From Gimesia chilikensis (lineage in GTDB: Bacteria; Planctomycetota; Planctomycetia; Planctomycetales; Planctomycetaceae): a stretch of 64,000 nucleotides of DNA. The notes under the pieces were generated by a model that worked only from the letters and a program-made list of their open reading frames with translations, made no database searches and had not been told where the DNA came from. The position numbers and the translations under genes are program-made. Shown here one piece after another: positions 1 through 12,413 of the stretch. The number at the start of each line of letters is the position of its first letter. The stretch's first letter is position 1. The stretch spans positions 2,465,748-2,529,747 of the forward strand of contig NZ_CP036266.1 of assembly GCF_007744075.1 (NCBI RefSeq), in the 5' to 3' direction.

Positions 1-2268
<2,268 letters not shown>

Positions 2269-2301
2269 TTAAACCAGTCCAGTTACAAACAGTCCCGACA
2301 G

Positions 2302-2341
2302 GCCCCCGGAAACCCAAGGTTTCCGGGGGCTATTTTTGTTT
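2302..2341 (+). terminator. Rho-independent terminator of the first gene
   Basis: A perfect 13-bp stem (GCCCCCGGAAACC, 2302-2314, with its complement at 2318-2330) has a 3-base loop and is followed by a T-rich tract (TATTTTTGTTTT). It lies 34 bases after the stop codon. Confidence 0.93.
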
Positions 2342-2629
2342 TGGAAGGAGCTGTGCTGATTTATACGAATTTATCAGTCTAGATCGTGCCGTAAAACACT
2401 GCTGCAAGGTAACGGATCTGTTTTAATCGTCCGTTCGTCTGTTTTTGTCATTGTTTTATGACTTGTAAATCATGTATGTTAGCTAAGTGAATCCAATGTC
2501 AGATATTCTATCTGCATGGAGAGACAGGGCCCATCAGGTTCGCGACCTGGCACATCAATAATACAGGGAAAATCCCATCAGGGAATCTACGGGGCTGTCC
2601 TCGATACATTGCAGAGCGGAGTGAATGAG
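2342..2629. other. Intergenic region before the second giant gene
   Basis: AT-richer than its flanks and without a convincing reading frame; it presumably holds the promoter of the gene starting at 2630. No clear -35/-10 pair could be assigned. Confidence 0.4.
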
Positions 2630-5600
2630 ATGTTTCTGACCCACTGGCTGCAGGCGATTTCAGCGCGTTCATCTAATCGCCCGTCAGTTCGCCGCCGTCA
2701 GCGCCGGAACTTACGTCAGACAGTGACTGATTCTTCTGCCCGGCAGATCCAGTGCATTGAGCTACTGGAAGACCGAACTCTCTTGACCAGCCTGTTTCAG
2801 GGGGAACTTCTGCCTGATGCTGCACTCGCTCCATTCGATACGGATCAGTCAGGTTCTGCGGTTGCTGTTTCCGGGGACTGGCTGGTGGTAGGCATCCCCA
2901 ATGCAGATCCGGCGGGAATTGATAATGCGGGAGCCGTCACACTGTATACCCGCAATGATTCAGGCACGCCTGATGATCAAACCGATGACAGCTGGGATTA
3001 TCATTCGACACTCGTTTCACCTCGTGCAGATAATACAGATCAGGATCTGTTCGGAACGTCGGTCGCCATTGATGGTGATACACTGCTGATCGGTGCGATC
3101 GGAGCAGACGAGGGAGATACCTTCGGATCGGCATATCTTTTCAGACGAAATGAACAGGGGACTGCCTCAAATCTGAGTGATGATACCTGGGACGCGCTGG
3201 CGACCCTCTCGCGTCCTGTAGTATTGGCGAACGATGCGGCGGAAGACTTTGGACTGGCTGTGGACCTCAAAGGCAATACTGCTGTAGTGGGGGCACAACT
3301 GGATTCGTATGGGGCTGCTGCGTCATCAGGAGCCGTCTATGTCTTCACGACTGACGACGATTGGACGACGGTTTCAGTCGATCAACTGAAAGCCGGTGAT
3401 GCCTCTGCTGATGCCTGGCTGGGTTCTGCCGTGGCGATCAGTCAGGATGAATCGATCATCATCGCCGGGGCGGTGCAGGATCAAGGCAAGGGGGCCGCTT
3501 ATCTGTTCGAACGCAGTTCAAATGGCGCGGGTGTTGCGGATGATACCTGGGGAGAAATCAAGAAACTGTCGGGAACCACCGGTTCCGACCTGGGCAGCGC
3601 CGTTGATATCGATGATCGCTATGCCGCGGTCGGTGCCGCCGGCGATACGTATGGCGGGTCGGTGTCGATTCTGGACGGTTCACAAAGCTGGAATATCGTC
3701 GAGAAACTGCGAGCCAGCGAATATCCCAATTCGACAGACTCAGGTGGTTTCGGATCGGCTGTCTCCATCGCGGGTATGAGCCTGGTCGTGGGAGATCCTC
3801 TGAGCAATGGGAGCACCGGGGCGGCATATCTGTTTGAAGGTTCGCTGGGCTGGAGTACGGCTGTAGAGGAGTCACTGATTGCTGCCGATACTGAAACCGG
3901 CAGTGGCTATGGTTCCGCGATCGCCATTGATGGAGAGACGATTGTCAGTGGTGCACCGCTGCACAACCACGGTGCAACCGATACCGGTAGCGCCTATGTG
4001 TTTGGTTTTCCTCCCGTGATTGACTTTATCACCCAGATCGTGAACGGCGATTTGCTGATTGACCATCAGACGGTCTCCGATTCGAACCTGTCGATGACGA
4101 TCAGTGGGGGGCAGCTGATCGTGAGTGTGGTCGATAATCTGATCACAGCGCCGGTTGGTGGAACACAGATCGATGCGCAGACGATTGCCGTGTCGTTATC
4201 GATGCTGACAGGCAGCACCGTTTATCTGACAGGGGGAGCGGGAAACGAACAGGTCACCCTGGATACGTCCCTGGCTGCAGCCGGGCTCAGAATCGACTAC
4301 GACGGCGACGATGGATCGGGGGATGATACGATTATCCTGAGTGGGTCTGCAGACTCCCTATCTTCCTGGATGGGAGGATCCCAATCAGGCTGGGTGCGTT
4401 TGAATGAATTCGACCTGGATTTTCTCTTCTATTCTCACCAGGATCGGATGATCTGGGATGTGGCGACGGCCCACCTTGATCTGAATTATGACAATGACAC
4501 CCAGACGATTGATTTTAACGCGGACCTAAGTGGTGGATTTCAGGTAATCTCCGGTTCCGGTCCGGAACTGAAGGTCTTGCAGATTCCTTCCACAACCCTG
4601 AATCTGAACAGTGGTGCCGGGTTGGATTATGTCAACATCAATTCCGTGGGACAGGATGGGACTGCCGACCTGATCATTACCGAAACACGCGGCGATGACT
4701 GGGTTGAATTCGGAAACTCGCTTGACCTGGGCAGTGGTGATCTGGAGCTGCACGTCAATCGAGCTACTTTTGGTGAGAATGTCACGACCACCGGAAACGT
4801 GCATGTCGAAGCCGCTTCGATTTTTACGGATAGCACAACACCGCTGAATACCGGCGGTGGAAATATTTACTTTGAGTCGACTGGTCTCAACCTGGGTGAG
4901 ATCATTACCACAGGAGATGTCTGGATCGATGCCAGCGCTTCCATAATCGATAACAATGGCTCCAGTAATAACATTACGGCTGCACGGGCAGTGATCCTGA
5001 GTGGATCTTCGACGAATTCAATGGAGACTCAGGTGGGTTATCTCGAGGTTGCCACGGTCGGCTTTGTGCAGGTTCAAAACACAGGGGACCTCGTGATCGG
5101 GGATGCGGGTGACCTGACCGGGATTTACGCCAGGGACAGTACCATTTATGTCAATACAACGGGTTCACTGGATGTCCGGGAATCGATTCAGACGGGGACC
5201 TCACTCAGTCTCTACGCCGGCGGGGATATCACCATTCGGGCTGGCGTGATTGTGAAATCGGAGGACAGCTCGTTTGGTGTAAGCCTCGTTGCAGACGATG
5301 ATATTCTGGTGGAAGAAGGAGCCCAGCTGATCGCGCTGACCGGGGGCGTGGGACTGGAAGCTAAGAACATGGTCGCGGACAATGCGAATATTGCCGTCGA
5401 ACTGTGGGGACAGACTCATTCCGCAGACGGCACCTCGGTTTATGGCGGCGTCAATTCGGATGTTTTTTACATCACTCCCAGTCTCGAGTCCGAAATTACC
5501 GTCAATGGATTATCGCCGGCGACTCCCGGTGACACACTCTTTTATAATGAACCGACCGACGGTGCGTATATTGATTACGACAGTGAGAATGCGCGGCTGG

Positions 5601-8600
5601 ATTATGCAGGCGGATATCAGAGTATCTTTGTCACAGGTATCGAAAACCTGGAAGCGGGATTCAGTGTGCCTGACCCCGCGCATCTGATGATTAAGGGGAC
5701 TTCAGGCGACGATGTGCTGACCATTACTGCCAGCGATAATAACTCTGGTTCTTACCAGTTGAACGCTGGTCCTGTCGTCAACTTTTTCAGTATCTCATCC
5801 CTGGAGTTCTACGGATTCGAAGGGGACGATCAGCTGATCATTAACAATCCCGCAGGCGGCGTCTTTGCACCTGAGGATGGAATCTACTTTGACGGCGGTG
5901 ACGGAGGAGAGACCAGTGGCGACCACCTGGAAATTTCAGGCGGCATTGCGGTCGCGGAAACGCATCATTTTCTGGATGAAAGTCAGGGACGTGTGTTCTT
6001 TAATGCTGCCACCCGACCCGCGATCCAATACGCCGGACTGGAACAGCCTGTGGATTCGACAGTGAGCGTCGATCGACTCTCGCTAAGTTTCAGTGGTGTC
6101 AGCACCCTCAGTGAAGCGGGAGTCGACGAGCTGACCTATGAGTCAGATGTCAGTCAACTGGGGACCTTCCTGAATCCAGCCTTGAGTCTGACGGTCAATA
6201 GCGGCAACTGGAACAGCGGAGTTACTTCCGAGATTACGATCGATTCTCTGGGAGAGAATTTCAACGCCGATCTGAACCTGGGGCAGGGGGTCGGGGCAGA
6301 AACGGTTTACCTCGGGGCTGGTCTGGATCTGGACCAGGGAAATCTGCTCAGCCTGGCTGATACGACGCGAATCACTGGCGCCATTATTCTGAATGGGGAT
6401 GTCGAAGTCGTTTCCAGTATTTTGAGCTTCACCACCTCTGACAGCAGTATCGACGCGGGGTCGGGGAAGATTCATCTCGAATCCTCAACCTCATGGTCAT
6501 CGGGCCAGCTGACGACCACCGGTGATGTGAACTTGATCGCGGGCAATGGTCATCTGAGCCTGCAGAATTCTACGGAGAACACGATCACCGCAGGTCTGCT
6601 GGAACTGACTGCCGAACAGGGATCGATCCTCAATATGACAACCGACGTCGATCAGTTAGTCGCGGTGGCCAAAGGAGTCGTCAGAGTCAGGAATACGGGG
6701 GATCTGATTCTCGGTTCCGCAGCTGTTCAGACCGCCTGGAAAGGGATTCGTTCTCACACCAACATTATCGATATCGAGAGTGAGGGGGGCATCGATATCC
6801 ACGAGTCGATGTCTGCCGGGATAGGGATATTGCTGGCAAGCGTGGACGGCGATCCGGGCAGCCTGGCGGAGGACCTGACCGTCCGGTCTGGTGTAAAAAT
6901 CGAAGTAGCTAACGGGACAATCACATTTAATTCCGCAGATGATATTCTCATTGAGTCCGGCGCACAGCTCGTAGCTGGGAACTCATCGATCGCGTTGAAT
7001 TTAAGTGTCATTACCACGGACTTTCAGGGGGGCGAGCTGGCACTGTTCGGTCAGCTCTCAGCGGTGAATGGCGCTCAACTGACCGGGAGTGTATTCGCAG
7101 ATACATTCCATCTCTCTGCCAGTTCTGAGACGGAGATTACCGTCAACGGAGAGAGCCCTGCTGCACCAACTTCCCCTGCTGATTCGCTCTATTATTACTC
7201 ATCACCGGGAGCCGTTCCCGAAGTGACTCCCGGTGGCACTGACAGTGGGACTATTTCGTTTACAGGCGGACTGGAAACGATTGATTATTCCGAGATCGAA
7301 GAGGTTAATTTGCAGGGGGTGCTCTGGGTTGAGGGAACCGAGGGCGACGATGAACTGTCGATCCTGGCGACGGAACTTGACAGCGGAACTTTTCAATTCA
7401 ACGGCGGCTCTGTTGTCAGTTTCACCTCTTTGACACAACTGGTCTTTGCGGGGGGAGAAGGAGATGACATCCTGAGTATTCAAAACCCGGATGGCGGTCT
7501 GTTTGTTCCAGCTGAGGGAATTCTGTTTGACGGCGGATCCAGGGGAGAGACCAGCGGCGATGCACTGGAAATTCTGGGCGGGGCCGCAGCGACGGTTGAG
7601 CATCGCTTCGTCGATGAGAATTCCGGCAGCATTCTCTATAACGGCAGCGCCACGCAGACAATCACCTATACCGGTCTGGAACCGATTCTGGATACGATTG
7701 AAACGCAAAACCGCAGCTTCAGCTTTACCGGAGCGGATGAGACGATTACGTTGTCTGATGACGGTGTGGCAGGCGACAGTTATTCATTGATCGATTCCAC
7801 TTTGGGTGAATCGGTCACGTTCCTCAATCCCACGGATGCACTGGCGATTCTGACCCAGGCCGCTGGTGGGACCGGGGCGGATACCGTCAATCTGAATGGT
7901 CTGGACAGCAGCTTCAGTGCTGATCTGTTTGTGACTCCGGGCAGTGATGATGCGGTCAATGTCGGCAATCTGGATCTGGGAGCCGGTGATCTGACGCTCT
8001 CGGGAATCGTCAGCTTTAATGGCGCCTTTACCACAACGGGAGGCGTGATTGTCGATTCCGCCGGCGATCTGACTTTTGCAGCCGGAGGCAGTCTCAGTTC
8101 AGGTGTTGATAGTGTTGAGCTGTTTGCAGAGTCGAATCTGTATCTGGGGTCGATTACCACGCCGAACCAGATTCAACTGACAGCAAGTGGCGGTTCGATT
8201 ATCGATGCCAACGGTGCTGCGGAAAACCTGAATGGATACCTGGTGACACTGATTGCCTCTGGCGGGATTGGTGCAGGGGATGCGCTGGAATCGAGTATCG
8301 TGGGCCTGCAGGCGAATTCCGGTGGAGGACTCTCTCTGGAGAATACCGGTATGCTGTTTCTTGGTTTCTCTGGTGGGATCGAGGGCGTAACGACGAACGG
8401 AACGACCCGCATTACTTCGACTGACAACATGACAGTCTACGAATCGGTGACTGCTGCGGGAGGTTTACTGCAACTGGAAAATACCGGGGGAGATTTTCTG
8501 CTGCAGAACTCGGCCAGCATTTCCAATACGGGAGCCTCCGGTATCGACATTGATTCGGCCGGGAGTATCACTTTGGTCGAGGGGACGCGGATCGAGAGCA

Positions 8601-10801
8601 GTGGAACAGGTCTGATCGACGTGCAGTCGGTCAATAATCTGCTCCTTGCGAACCTGCAAACCTCCGGAACCGTGCAACTGACTTCAACAGCGGGAGCCAT
8701 TCGCGATAATCTCCCCGGTGAAGGTCCCCTGGTTGAAAGTGAAACGTTGATTTTGCAGGCCGCAATCGGCATCGGCGGTGCAGGGACTCTGGACCTGGAT
8801 ACCGAAGTCAACAGTATCACTGCCCACGCAACCCAGGGACCGATCATGATCGACAATTATGGTGAACTGTTTGTGCAGCTTCCCGAATTACTCGATCTGG
8901 TGCTTGATGAAGACGCGCTGGAGCAGACCATCGATCTGTCTCAGATTACGACCGCGGGGGGAAATTCTCAGCCGTTAACGGTGATCGCGCAGAGCAGTCA
9001 ACCTTCGCTGATCCCAGACCCGCAGGTGAACTATGCTGCGGCAGACACGACGGCAAATCTCGTATTCACGCCGATCGCGAATCAGAGTGGAGTTGCTACG
9101 ATCACGCTCATCATTTCTGATGGAGGCACCGATTATTCCACAGAGACGACCGGCGATAACCGCACGATTTACCTCACGTTCGATGTGACGGTCAACTCTC
9201 TGAATGACGATCCGGAACTGGATTCTCTGTCTGATCTGTTACTGCTCAAAAATGCGTCTGAGCAGACAGTGAACCTGAGTGGCATTTCTGCGGGAGGAGG
9301 CGAGACTCAGCCGATACGCGTGACAGCGCAGAGCAGTCTGCCGGGGTTAATTGCAGATCCCGTGGTGAATTACACCTCTGACGATGCCACCGGCAGTCTG
9401 GTCTTTACGCCAATCACTGACCAGACTGGAACGACGACGATCACTGTCACCGTCGAAGATGGGGGCCTGGACAATAATCTGCTGACGACGGAAGACAATG
9501 CCACGATCACGCGGACCTTTGATGTCGTCGTACAGGAATTTGAAACGCTCTCGATGCGGGTGGTCGAAACGCCGACCTCGGTCGGTGGTCAGGGAGAAAT
9601 CGAGAAACTCCCCGATCACCAGGCTGGAATCAGTGAGTGGAATACCTACTGGGTGGAATTCTGGGTGAATACCATTGATGTTGCCAGCCTGGGGATCGCT
9701 ACGGTCACGCTTGATCTGAATTATCAGACCGATTTTACCACCGCGACGGACATTGGATACGGTACTGCGTTTTCTCAAAATCAGACCGGAACGATCGATG
9801 ATCTGACCGGTCAGGTTACCAGTCTCTCAGCGACTGTAGATACGATCGATCTGGGTATCGACGGGCAGTTGTTATTTGCCCGGATTCGCTTCGATTCACT
9901 GGCCGATGATCAGGTGCTGTTGGATCTGGAGGGACAAAGTATCGGGCCGTATGACCTGGGACTGCAGATACAGTCGCCACAGATCACACTGGGAAGTGGG
10001 CGCATCAGCCAGACGCCGATCATCGATTCCCCCGGTGCCTCTATCTGGGCGAATCCCTACGATCTGAATGATGATGACCGAATCAGTTTTCGAGATCTAC
10101 TGCTGTTTGCGAGTGTGTATAACAGTGTGCCCGCAGAATCCAGTTCGGATTACGCCTGGTTCAGTGACATCAATCAGAATCAGCGGGTGGATTTCAAGGA
10201 CCTGATCTTTCTGGCCTCGAATTACAACAAGACCAAGCTTTCACAGGCAAATATTATCTACCCGACTAATTATCCGGATGCCTGGAATCAGAATTTAGAG
10301 GTTGCGATCGCGCCCCAGACCACTCCAGAGGCTACTGCATTGACTCAGTCGCAGGCGGATACGATGTTGCAGACCGCTGTCCTGGAAGTCAGCCCGACTG
10401 TTTCAAGTGCAGAGCAGCAGAAGCTGGCGAACGTCAAAGTGGAAGTAGTCGATCTGGAAGGGAGTACGCTGGGACGGGTGGTCGGCGATACGATTTATAT
10501 CGACGTGAATGCCGCCGGTTATGGCTGGTTTGTCGATACGACACCCCTGGATCACAGCGAGTATACCTACGACAGTCAGTTATCATTAATCGCATTACCG
10601 GGCAGTGAAGTTGCAGGACTGATTGATCTCTGGACGGTGATTCGTCACGAGCTGGGCCACCTGCTGGGGGCTGAGCATACCGACGAGGGGCTGATGGCAG
10701 AGACACTGGATCCGGGTGTGCGAAAATTAACTGAGTCTTATGCAGAGACCGATCAGTTCTTTGGTTTGCTGGAAGACGAGACCGAACTGCTTTCGTTTTA
10801 G
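2630..10801 (+). CDS. Giant surface protein: FG-GAP propeller, beta-helix repeats, cohesin/dockerin-like, metzincin-like end
   Basis: 2723 residues from the ATG at 2630, chosen because GGAG lies 8 bases upstream; an in-frame ATG at 2516 would add a non-signal-like leader. There is no classical signal peptide. Instead a basic N-terminus leads to ELLEDRTLLT (about 44-53), the planctomycete export motif. Then come seven FG-GAP/integrin-alpha-like blades (about 55-460; GSAVAV..VVG), a long beta-helix/haemagglutinin-like region containing two clear large repeats (G(T/E)GDD.L.I...DGG..GETSGD), and two tandem Ig/cadherin-like units (about 2085-2300). These are followed by a cohesin-like sandwich, a dockerin-like pair of calcium loops (DLNDDDRISFRD and DINQNQRVDFKD, about 2476-2536) and a metzincin-like end with HELGHLLGAEH near 2673 and LMAET. 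Likely a calcium-stabilised adhesin or matrix protein. Confidence 0.88.
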   Translation: MFLTHWLQAISARSSNRPSVRRRQRRNLRQTVTDSSARQIQCIELLEDRTLLTSLFQGELLPDAALAPFDTDQSGSAVAVSGDWLVVGIPNADPAGIDNAGAVTLYTRNDSGTPDDQTDDSWDYHSTLVSPRADNTDQDLFGTSVAIDGDTLLIGAIGADEGDTFGSAYLFRRNEQGTASNLSDDTWDALATLSRPVVLANDAAEDFGLAVDLKGNTAVVGAQLDSYGAAASSGAVYVFTTDDDWTTVSVDQLKAGDASADAWLGSAVAISQDESIIIAGAVQDQGKGAAYLFERSSNGAGVADDTWGEIKKLSGTTGSDLGSAVDIDDRYAAVGAAGDTYGGSVSILDGSQSWNIVEKLRASEYPNSTDSGGFGSAVSIAGMSLVVGDPLSNGSTGAAYLFEGSLGWSTAVEESLIAADTETGSGYGSAIAIDGETIVSGAPLHNHGATDTGSAYVFGFPPVIDFITQIVNGDLLIDHQTVSDSNLSMTISGGQLIVSVVDNLITAPVGGTQIDAQTIAVSLSMLTGSTVYLTGGAGNEQVTLDTSLAAAGLRIDYDGDDGSGDDTIILSGSADSLSSWMGGSQSGWVRLNEFDLDFLFYSHQDRMIWDVATAHLDLNYDNDTQTIDFNADLSGGFQVISGSGPELKVLQIPSTTLNLNSGAGLDYVNINSVGQDGTADLIITETRGDDWVEFGNSLDLGSGDLELHVNRATFGENVTTTGNVHVEAASIFTDSTTPLNTGGGNIYFESTGLNLGEIITTGDVWIDASASIIDNNGSSNNITAARAVILSGSSTNSMETQVGYLEVATVGFVQVQNTGDLVIGDAGDLTGIYARDSTIYVNTTGSLDVRESIQTGTSLSLYAGGDITIRAGVIVKSEDSSFGVSLVADDDILVEEGAQLIALTGGVGLEAKNMVADNANIAVELWGQTHSADGTSVYGGVNSDVFYITPSLESEITVNGLSPATPGDTLFYNEPTDGAYIDYDSENARLDYAGGYQSIFVTGIENLEAGFSVPDPAHLMIKGTSGDDVLTITASDNNSGSYQLNAGPVVNFFSISSLEFYGFEGDDQLIINNPAGGVFAPEDGIYFDGGDGGETSGDHLEISGGIAVAETHHFLDESQGRVFFNAATRPAIQYAGLEQPVDSTVSVDRLSLSFSGVSTLSEAGVDELTYESDVSQLGTFLNPALSLTVNSGNWNSGVTSEITIDSLGENFNADLNLGQGVGAETVYLGAGLDLDQGNLLSLADTTRITGAIILNGDVEVVSSILSFTTSDSSIDAGSGKIHLESSTSWSSGQLTTTGDVNLIAGNGHLSLQNSTENTITAGLLELTAEQGSILNMTTDVDQLVAVAKGVVRVRNTGDLILGSAAVQTAWKGIRSHTNIIDIESEGGIDIHESMSAGIGILLASVDGDPGSLAEDLTVRSGVKIEVANGTITFNSADDILIESGAQLVAGNSSIALNLSVITTDFQGGELALFGQLSAVNGAQLTGSVFADTFHLSASSETEITVNGESPAAPTSPADSLYYYSSPGAVPEVTPGGTDSGTISFTGGLETIDYSEIEEVNLQGVLWVEGTEGDDELSILATELDSGTFQFNGGSVVSFTSLTQLVFAGGEGDDILSIQNPDGGLFVPAEGILFDGGSRGETSGDALEILGGAAATVEHRFVDENSGSILYNGSATQTITYTGLEPILDTIETQNRSFSFTGADETITLSDDGVAGDSYSLIDSTLGESVTFLNPTDALAILTQAAGGTGADTVNLNGLDSSFSADLFVTPGSDDAVNVGNLDLGAGDLTLSGIVSFNGAFTTTGGVIVDSAGDLTFAAGGSLSSGVDSVELFAESNLYLGSITTPNQIQLTASGGSIIDANGAAENLNGYLVTLIASGGIGAGDALESSIVGLQANSGGGLSLENTGMLFLGFSGGIEGVTTNGTTRITSTDNMTVYESVTAAGGLLQLENTGGDFLLQNSASISNTGASGIDIDSAGSITLVEGTRIESSGTGLIDVQSVNNLLLANLQTSGTVQLTSTAGAIRDNLPGEGPLVESETLILQAAIGIGGAGTLDLDTEVNSITAHATQGPIMIDNYGELFVQLPELLDLVLDEDALEQTIDLSQITTAGGNSQPLTVIAQSSQPSLIPDPQVNYAAADTTANLVFTPIANQSGVATITLIISDGGTDYSTETTGDNRTIYLTFDVTVNSLNDDPELDSLSDLLLLKNASEQTVNLSGISAGGGETQPIRVTAQSSLPGLIADPVVNYTSDDATGSLVFTPITDQTGTTTITVTVEDGGLDNNLLTTEDNATITRTFDVVVQEFETLSMRVVETPTSVGGQGEIEKLPDHQAGISEWNTYWVEFWVNTIDVASLGIATVTLDLNYQTDFTTATDIGYGTAFSQNQTGTIDDLTGQVTSLSATVDTIDLGIDGQLLFARIRFDSLADDQVLLDLEGQSIGPYDLGLQIQSPQITLGSGRISQTPIIDSPGASIWANPYDLNDDDRISFRDLLLFASVYNSVPAESSSDYAWFSDINQNQRVDFKDLIFLASNYNKTKLSQANIIYPTNYPDAWNQNLEVAIAPQTTPEATALTQSQADTMLQTAVLEVSPTVSSAEQQKLANVKVEVVDLEGSTLGRVVGDTIYIDVNAAGYGWFVDTTPLDHSEYTYDSQLSLIALPGSEVAGLIDLWTVIRHELGHLLGAEHTDEGLMAETLDPGVRKLTESYAETDQFFGLLEDETELLSF

Positions 10802-10886
10802 CATTCCCCCGGTGAGATATTTAGAAACTTTACTGGAACCCTGTTTGCCAGGGGGCAATCGTCCTTATGGACCCGGTGGTTACTGA

Positions 10887-12377
10887 TCAACTGAGGATAT
10901 CCAGGATTGGCTTCCCGCGATCGATTTCCAGACGTTTTCTGCCGGGAATGTCGAGCCGCGTGGGGTCGAGACCGAGCAGGTGATACAGGGTGGCATGAAT
11001 GTCGGTGACATAGTGCGGCGATTCGACGGCGTGGAAGCCGAGTTCATCGGTTGCCCCATGCACGTAGCCCCGCTTGACGCCCGCACCGGCAAACCAGATG
11101 GTGAAACCGTGAGGATGATGATCGCGGCCGCTGGGCATTTTTGTACTTCCCCGGGTTTCCACCGCAGGGGTCCGGCCGAACTCGGTGCAGAAGACGACAA
11201 CGGTATCATCCAGCATTCCGCGGCGTTTGAGGTCTTTGAGCAGACCTGCGACCGGTTTATCGACGCGTTTACAGGATCGGGTGTGATTCTCTTTGAGTTT
11301 CTGATGCGAGTCCCATTCGCCATAGCCGCTCAAATAGACCTGGGTAAACCGGACGCCCCGTTCCGCCAGCCGACGCGCGGCCAGCAGGCGTTTACCGTAG
11401 CTCGAGGTTTCGTTCTCATCGATGCCGTACAGACGCTGTGTTTCTTTTGTCTCCGTGTCGAGATTGAGCGCCTCGGGAACGGAGCGCTGCATGCGGAACG
11501 CGAGTTCGTAGGAATTGATCCGGGCCCGGAGTTTCTCGTCATGCGGGTACTCGACTGACGAAATGCGATTGAGTTCATTGATCAGCGCGTATTGATTGGC
11601 CTGTTCTTTTTCGAGCACCGTCTGGGGACGGGCACCAAAGGGGAGCGGATTGTTCGGGTCGAGCGAGAATTCCACGCCCATGTATTTGGGACCCAGGTAG
11701 TCGGGGCTGAAGTTTTCTTTGACGCGGGTGTCGGTGTAGGAACCCAGGAAGACATATTCCGGCAGATTCTGATTCAGGCTGCCCAGACCGTAACTCAGCC
11801 ACGACCCGATGACCGGTTGTTTCTGATCCAGCTTGTGACGCCCGTGATGAATCTGGAACTCGGCGGCATGGTCATTATCGGTCGTATACATCGAACGGAC
11901 AAACGAGATGTCATCGACACAGGTTGCCAGATGGGGCCACCAGTCGGTGATCTCGATTCCGGACTCCCCCTGTTTGCGAAAGCCAACCTGCATCGGCATG
12001 ATTTTGTCATGTTCCCGTTTGACCTGCACCACCGACCGGGCCCGCTCCTGGTAACGCGGATCCTGAAACGGGTCGGGATAAACGGTGTCGGCGTAGGTCT
12101 TGCCGCCGTATTTATTCAATTCCGGTTTCGGGTCGAAGGTCTCCATCTGGCTGTAACCACCGGAGAGAAAAATCCAGATCACCGACTTGGCCCGCGGTGT
12201 GAAATGCGGGCCCTGGGTGGCGGCTCCTGAACTTGTACTGGCGGCCTGCCCTGAGCCTTCCCGGTTCAGCAGCATACTTAAAGCCATGCCTGTCGCTCCA
12301 TAACCGAGGTCGGATAGGAACGTTCTGCGCTGGATCTGGCCGCAGGGGGGCTGCATGTTTGTCAGGTCTGATTGCAT
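10887..12377 (-). CDS. DUF1501 family protein, Tat-exported
   Basis: 496 residues. The N-terminus has a twin-arginine-like signal (R17 R18 T F L, then a glycine/alanine-rich hydrophobic stretch). The body matches the DUF1501 (sulfatase/alkaline-phosphatase-like fold) proteins that abound in planctomycetes, with FSPDYLGPKYMGVE, YGEWDSHQKLKENH, FCTEFGRTP and GRDHHPHGFT. The histidine and aspartate-rich motifs would suit metal binding, but the substrate is unknown. It lies 36 bases downstream of the PSCyt1/DUF1553 gene on the same strand. This pairing recurs across the phylum and indicates one transcript and a shared periplasmic role. Confidence 0.9.
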   Translation of the reverse strand: MQSDLTNMQPPCGQIQRRTFLSDLGYGATGMALSMLLNREGSGQAASTSSGAATQGPHFTPRAKSVIWIFLSGGYSQMETFDPKPELNKYGGKTYADTVYPDPFQDPRYQERARSVVQVKREHDKIMPMQVGFRKQGESGIEITDWWPHLATCVDDISFVRSMYTTDNDHAAEFQIHHGRHKLDQKQPVIGSWLSYGLGSLNQNLPEYVFLGSYTDTRVKENFSPDYLGPKYMGVEFSLDPNNPLPFGARPQTVLEKEQANQYALINELNRISSVEYPHDEKLRARINSYELAFRMQRSVPEALNLDTETKETQRLYGIDENETSSYGKRLLAARRLAERGVRFTQVYLSGYGEWDSHQKLKENHTRSCKRVDKPVAGLLKDLKRRGMLDDTVVVFCTEFGRTPAVETRGSTKMPSGRDHHPHGFTIWFAGAGVKRGYVHGATDELGFHAVESPHYVTDIHATLYHLLGLDPTRLDIPGRKRLEIDRGKPILDILS

Positions 12378-12413
12378 GGTTACGTCCTGCCTGTAGGGTT
12401 TGCAGACGCGGTT

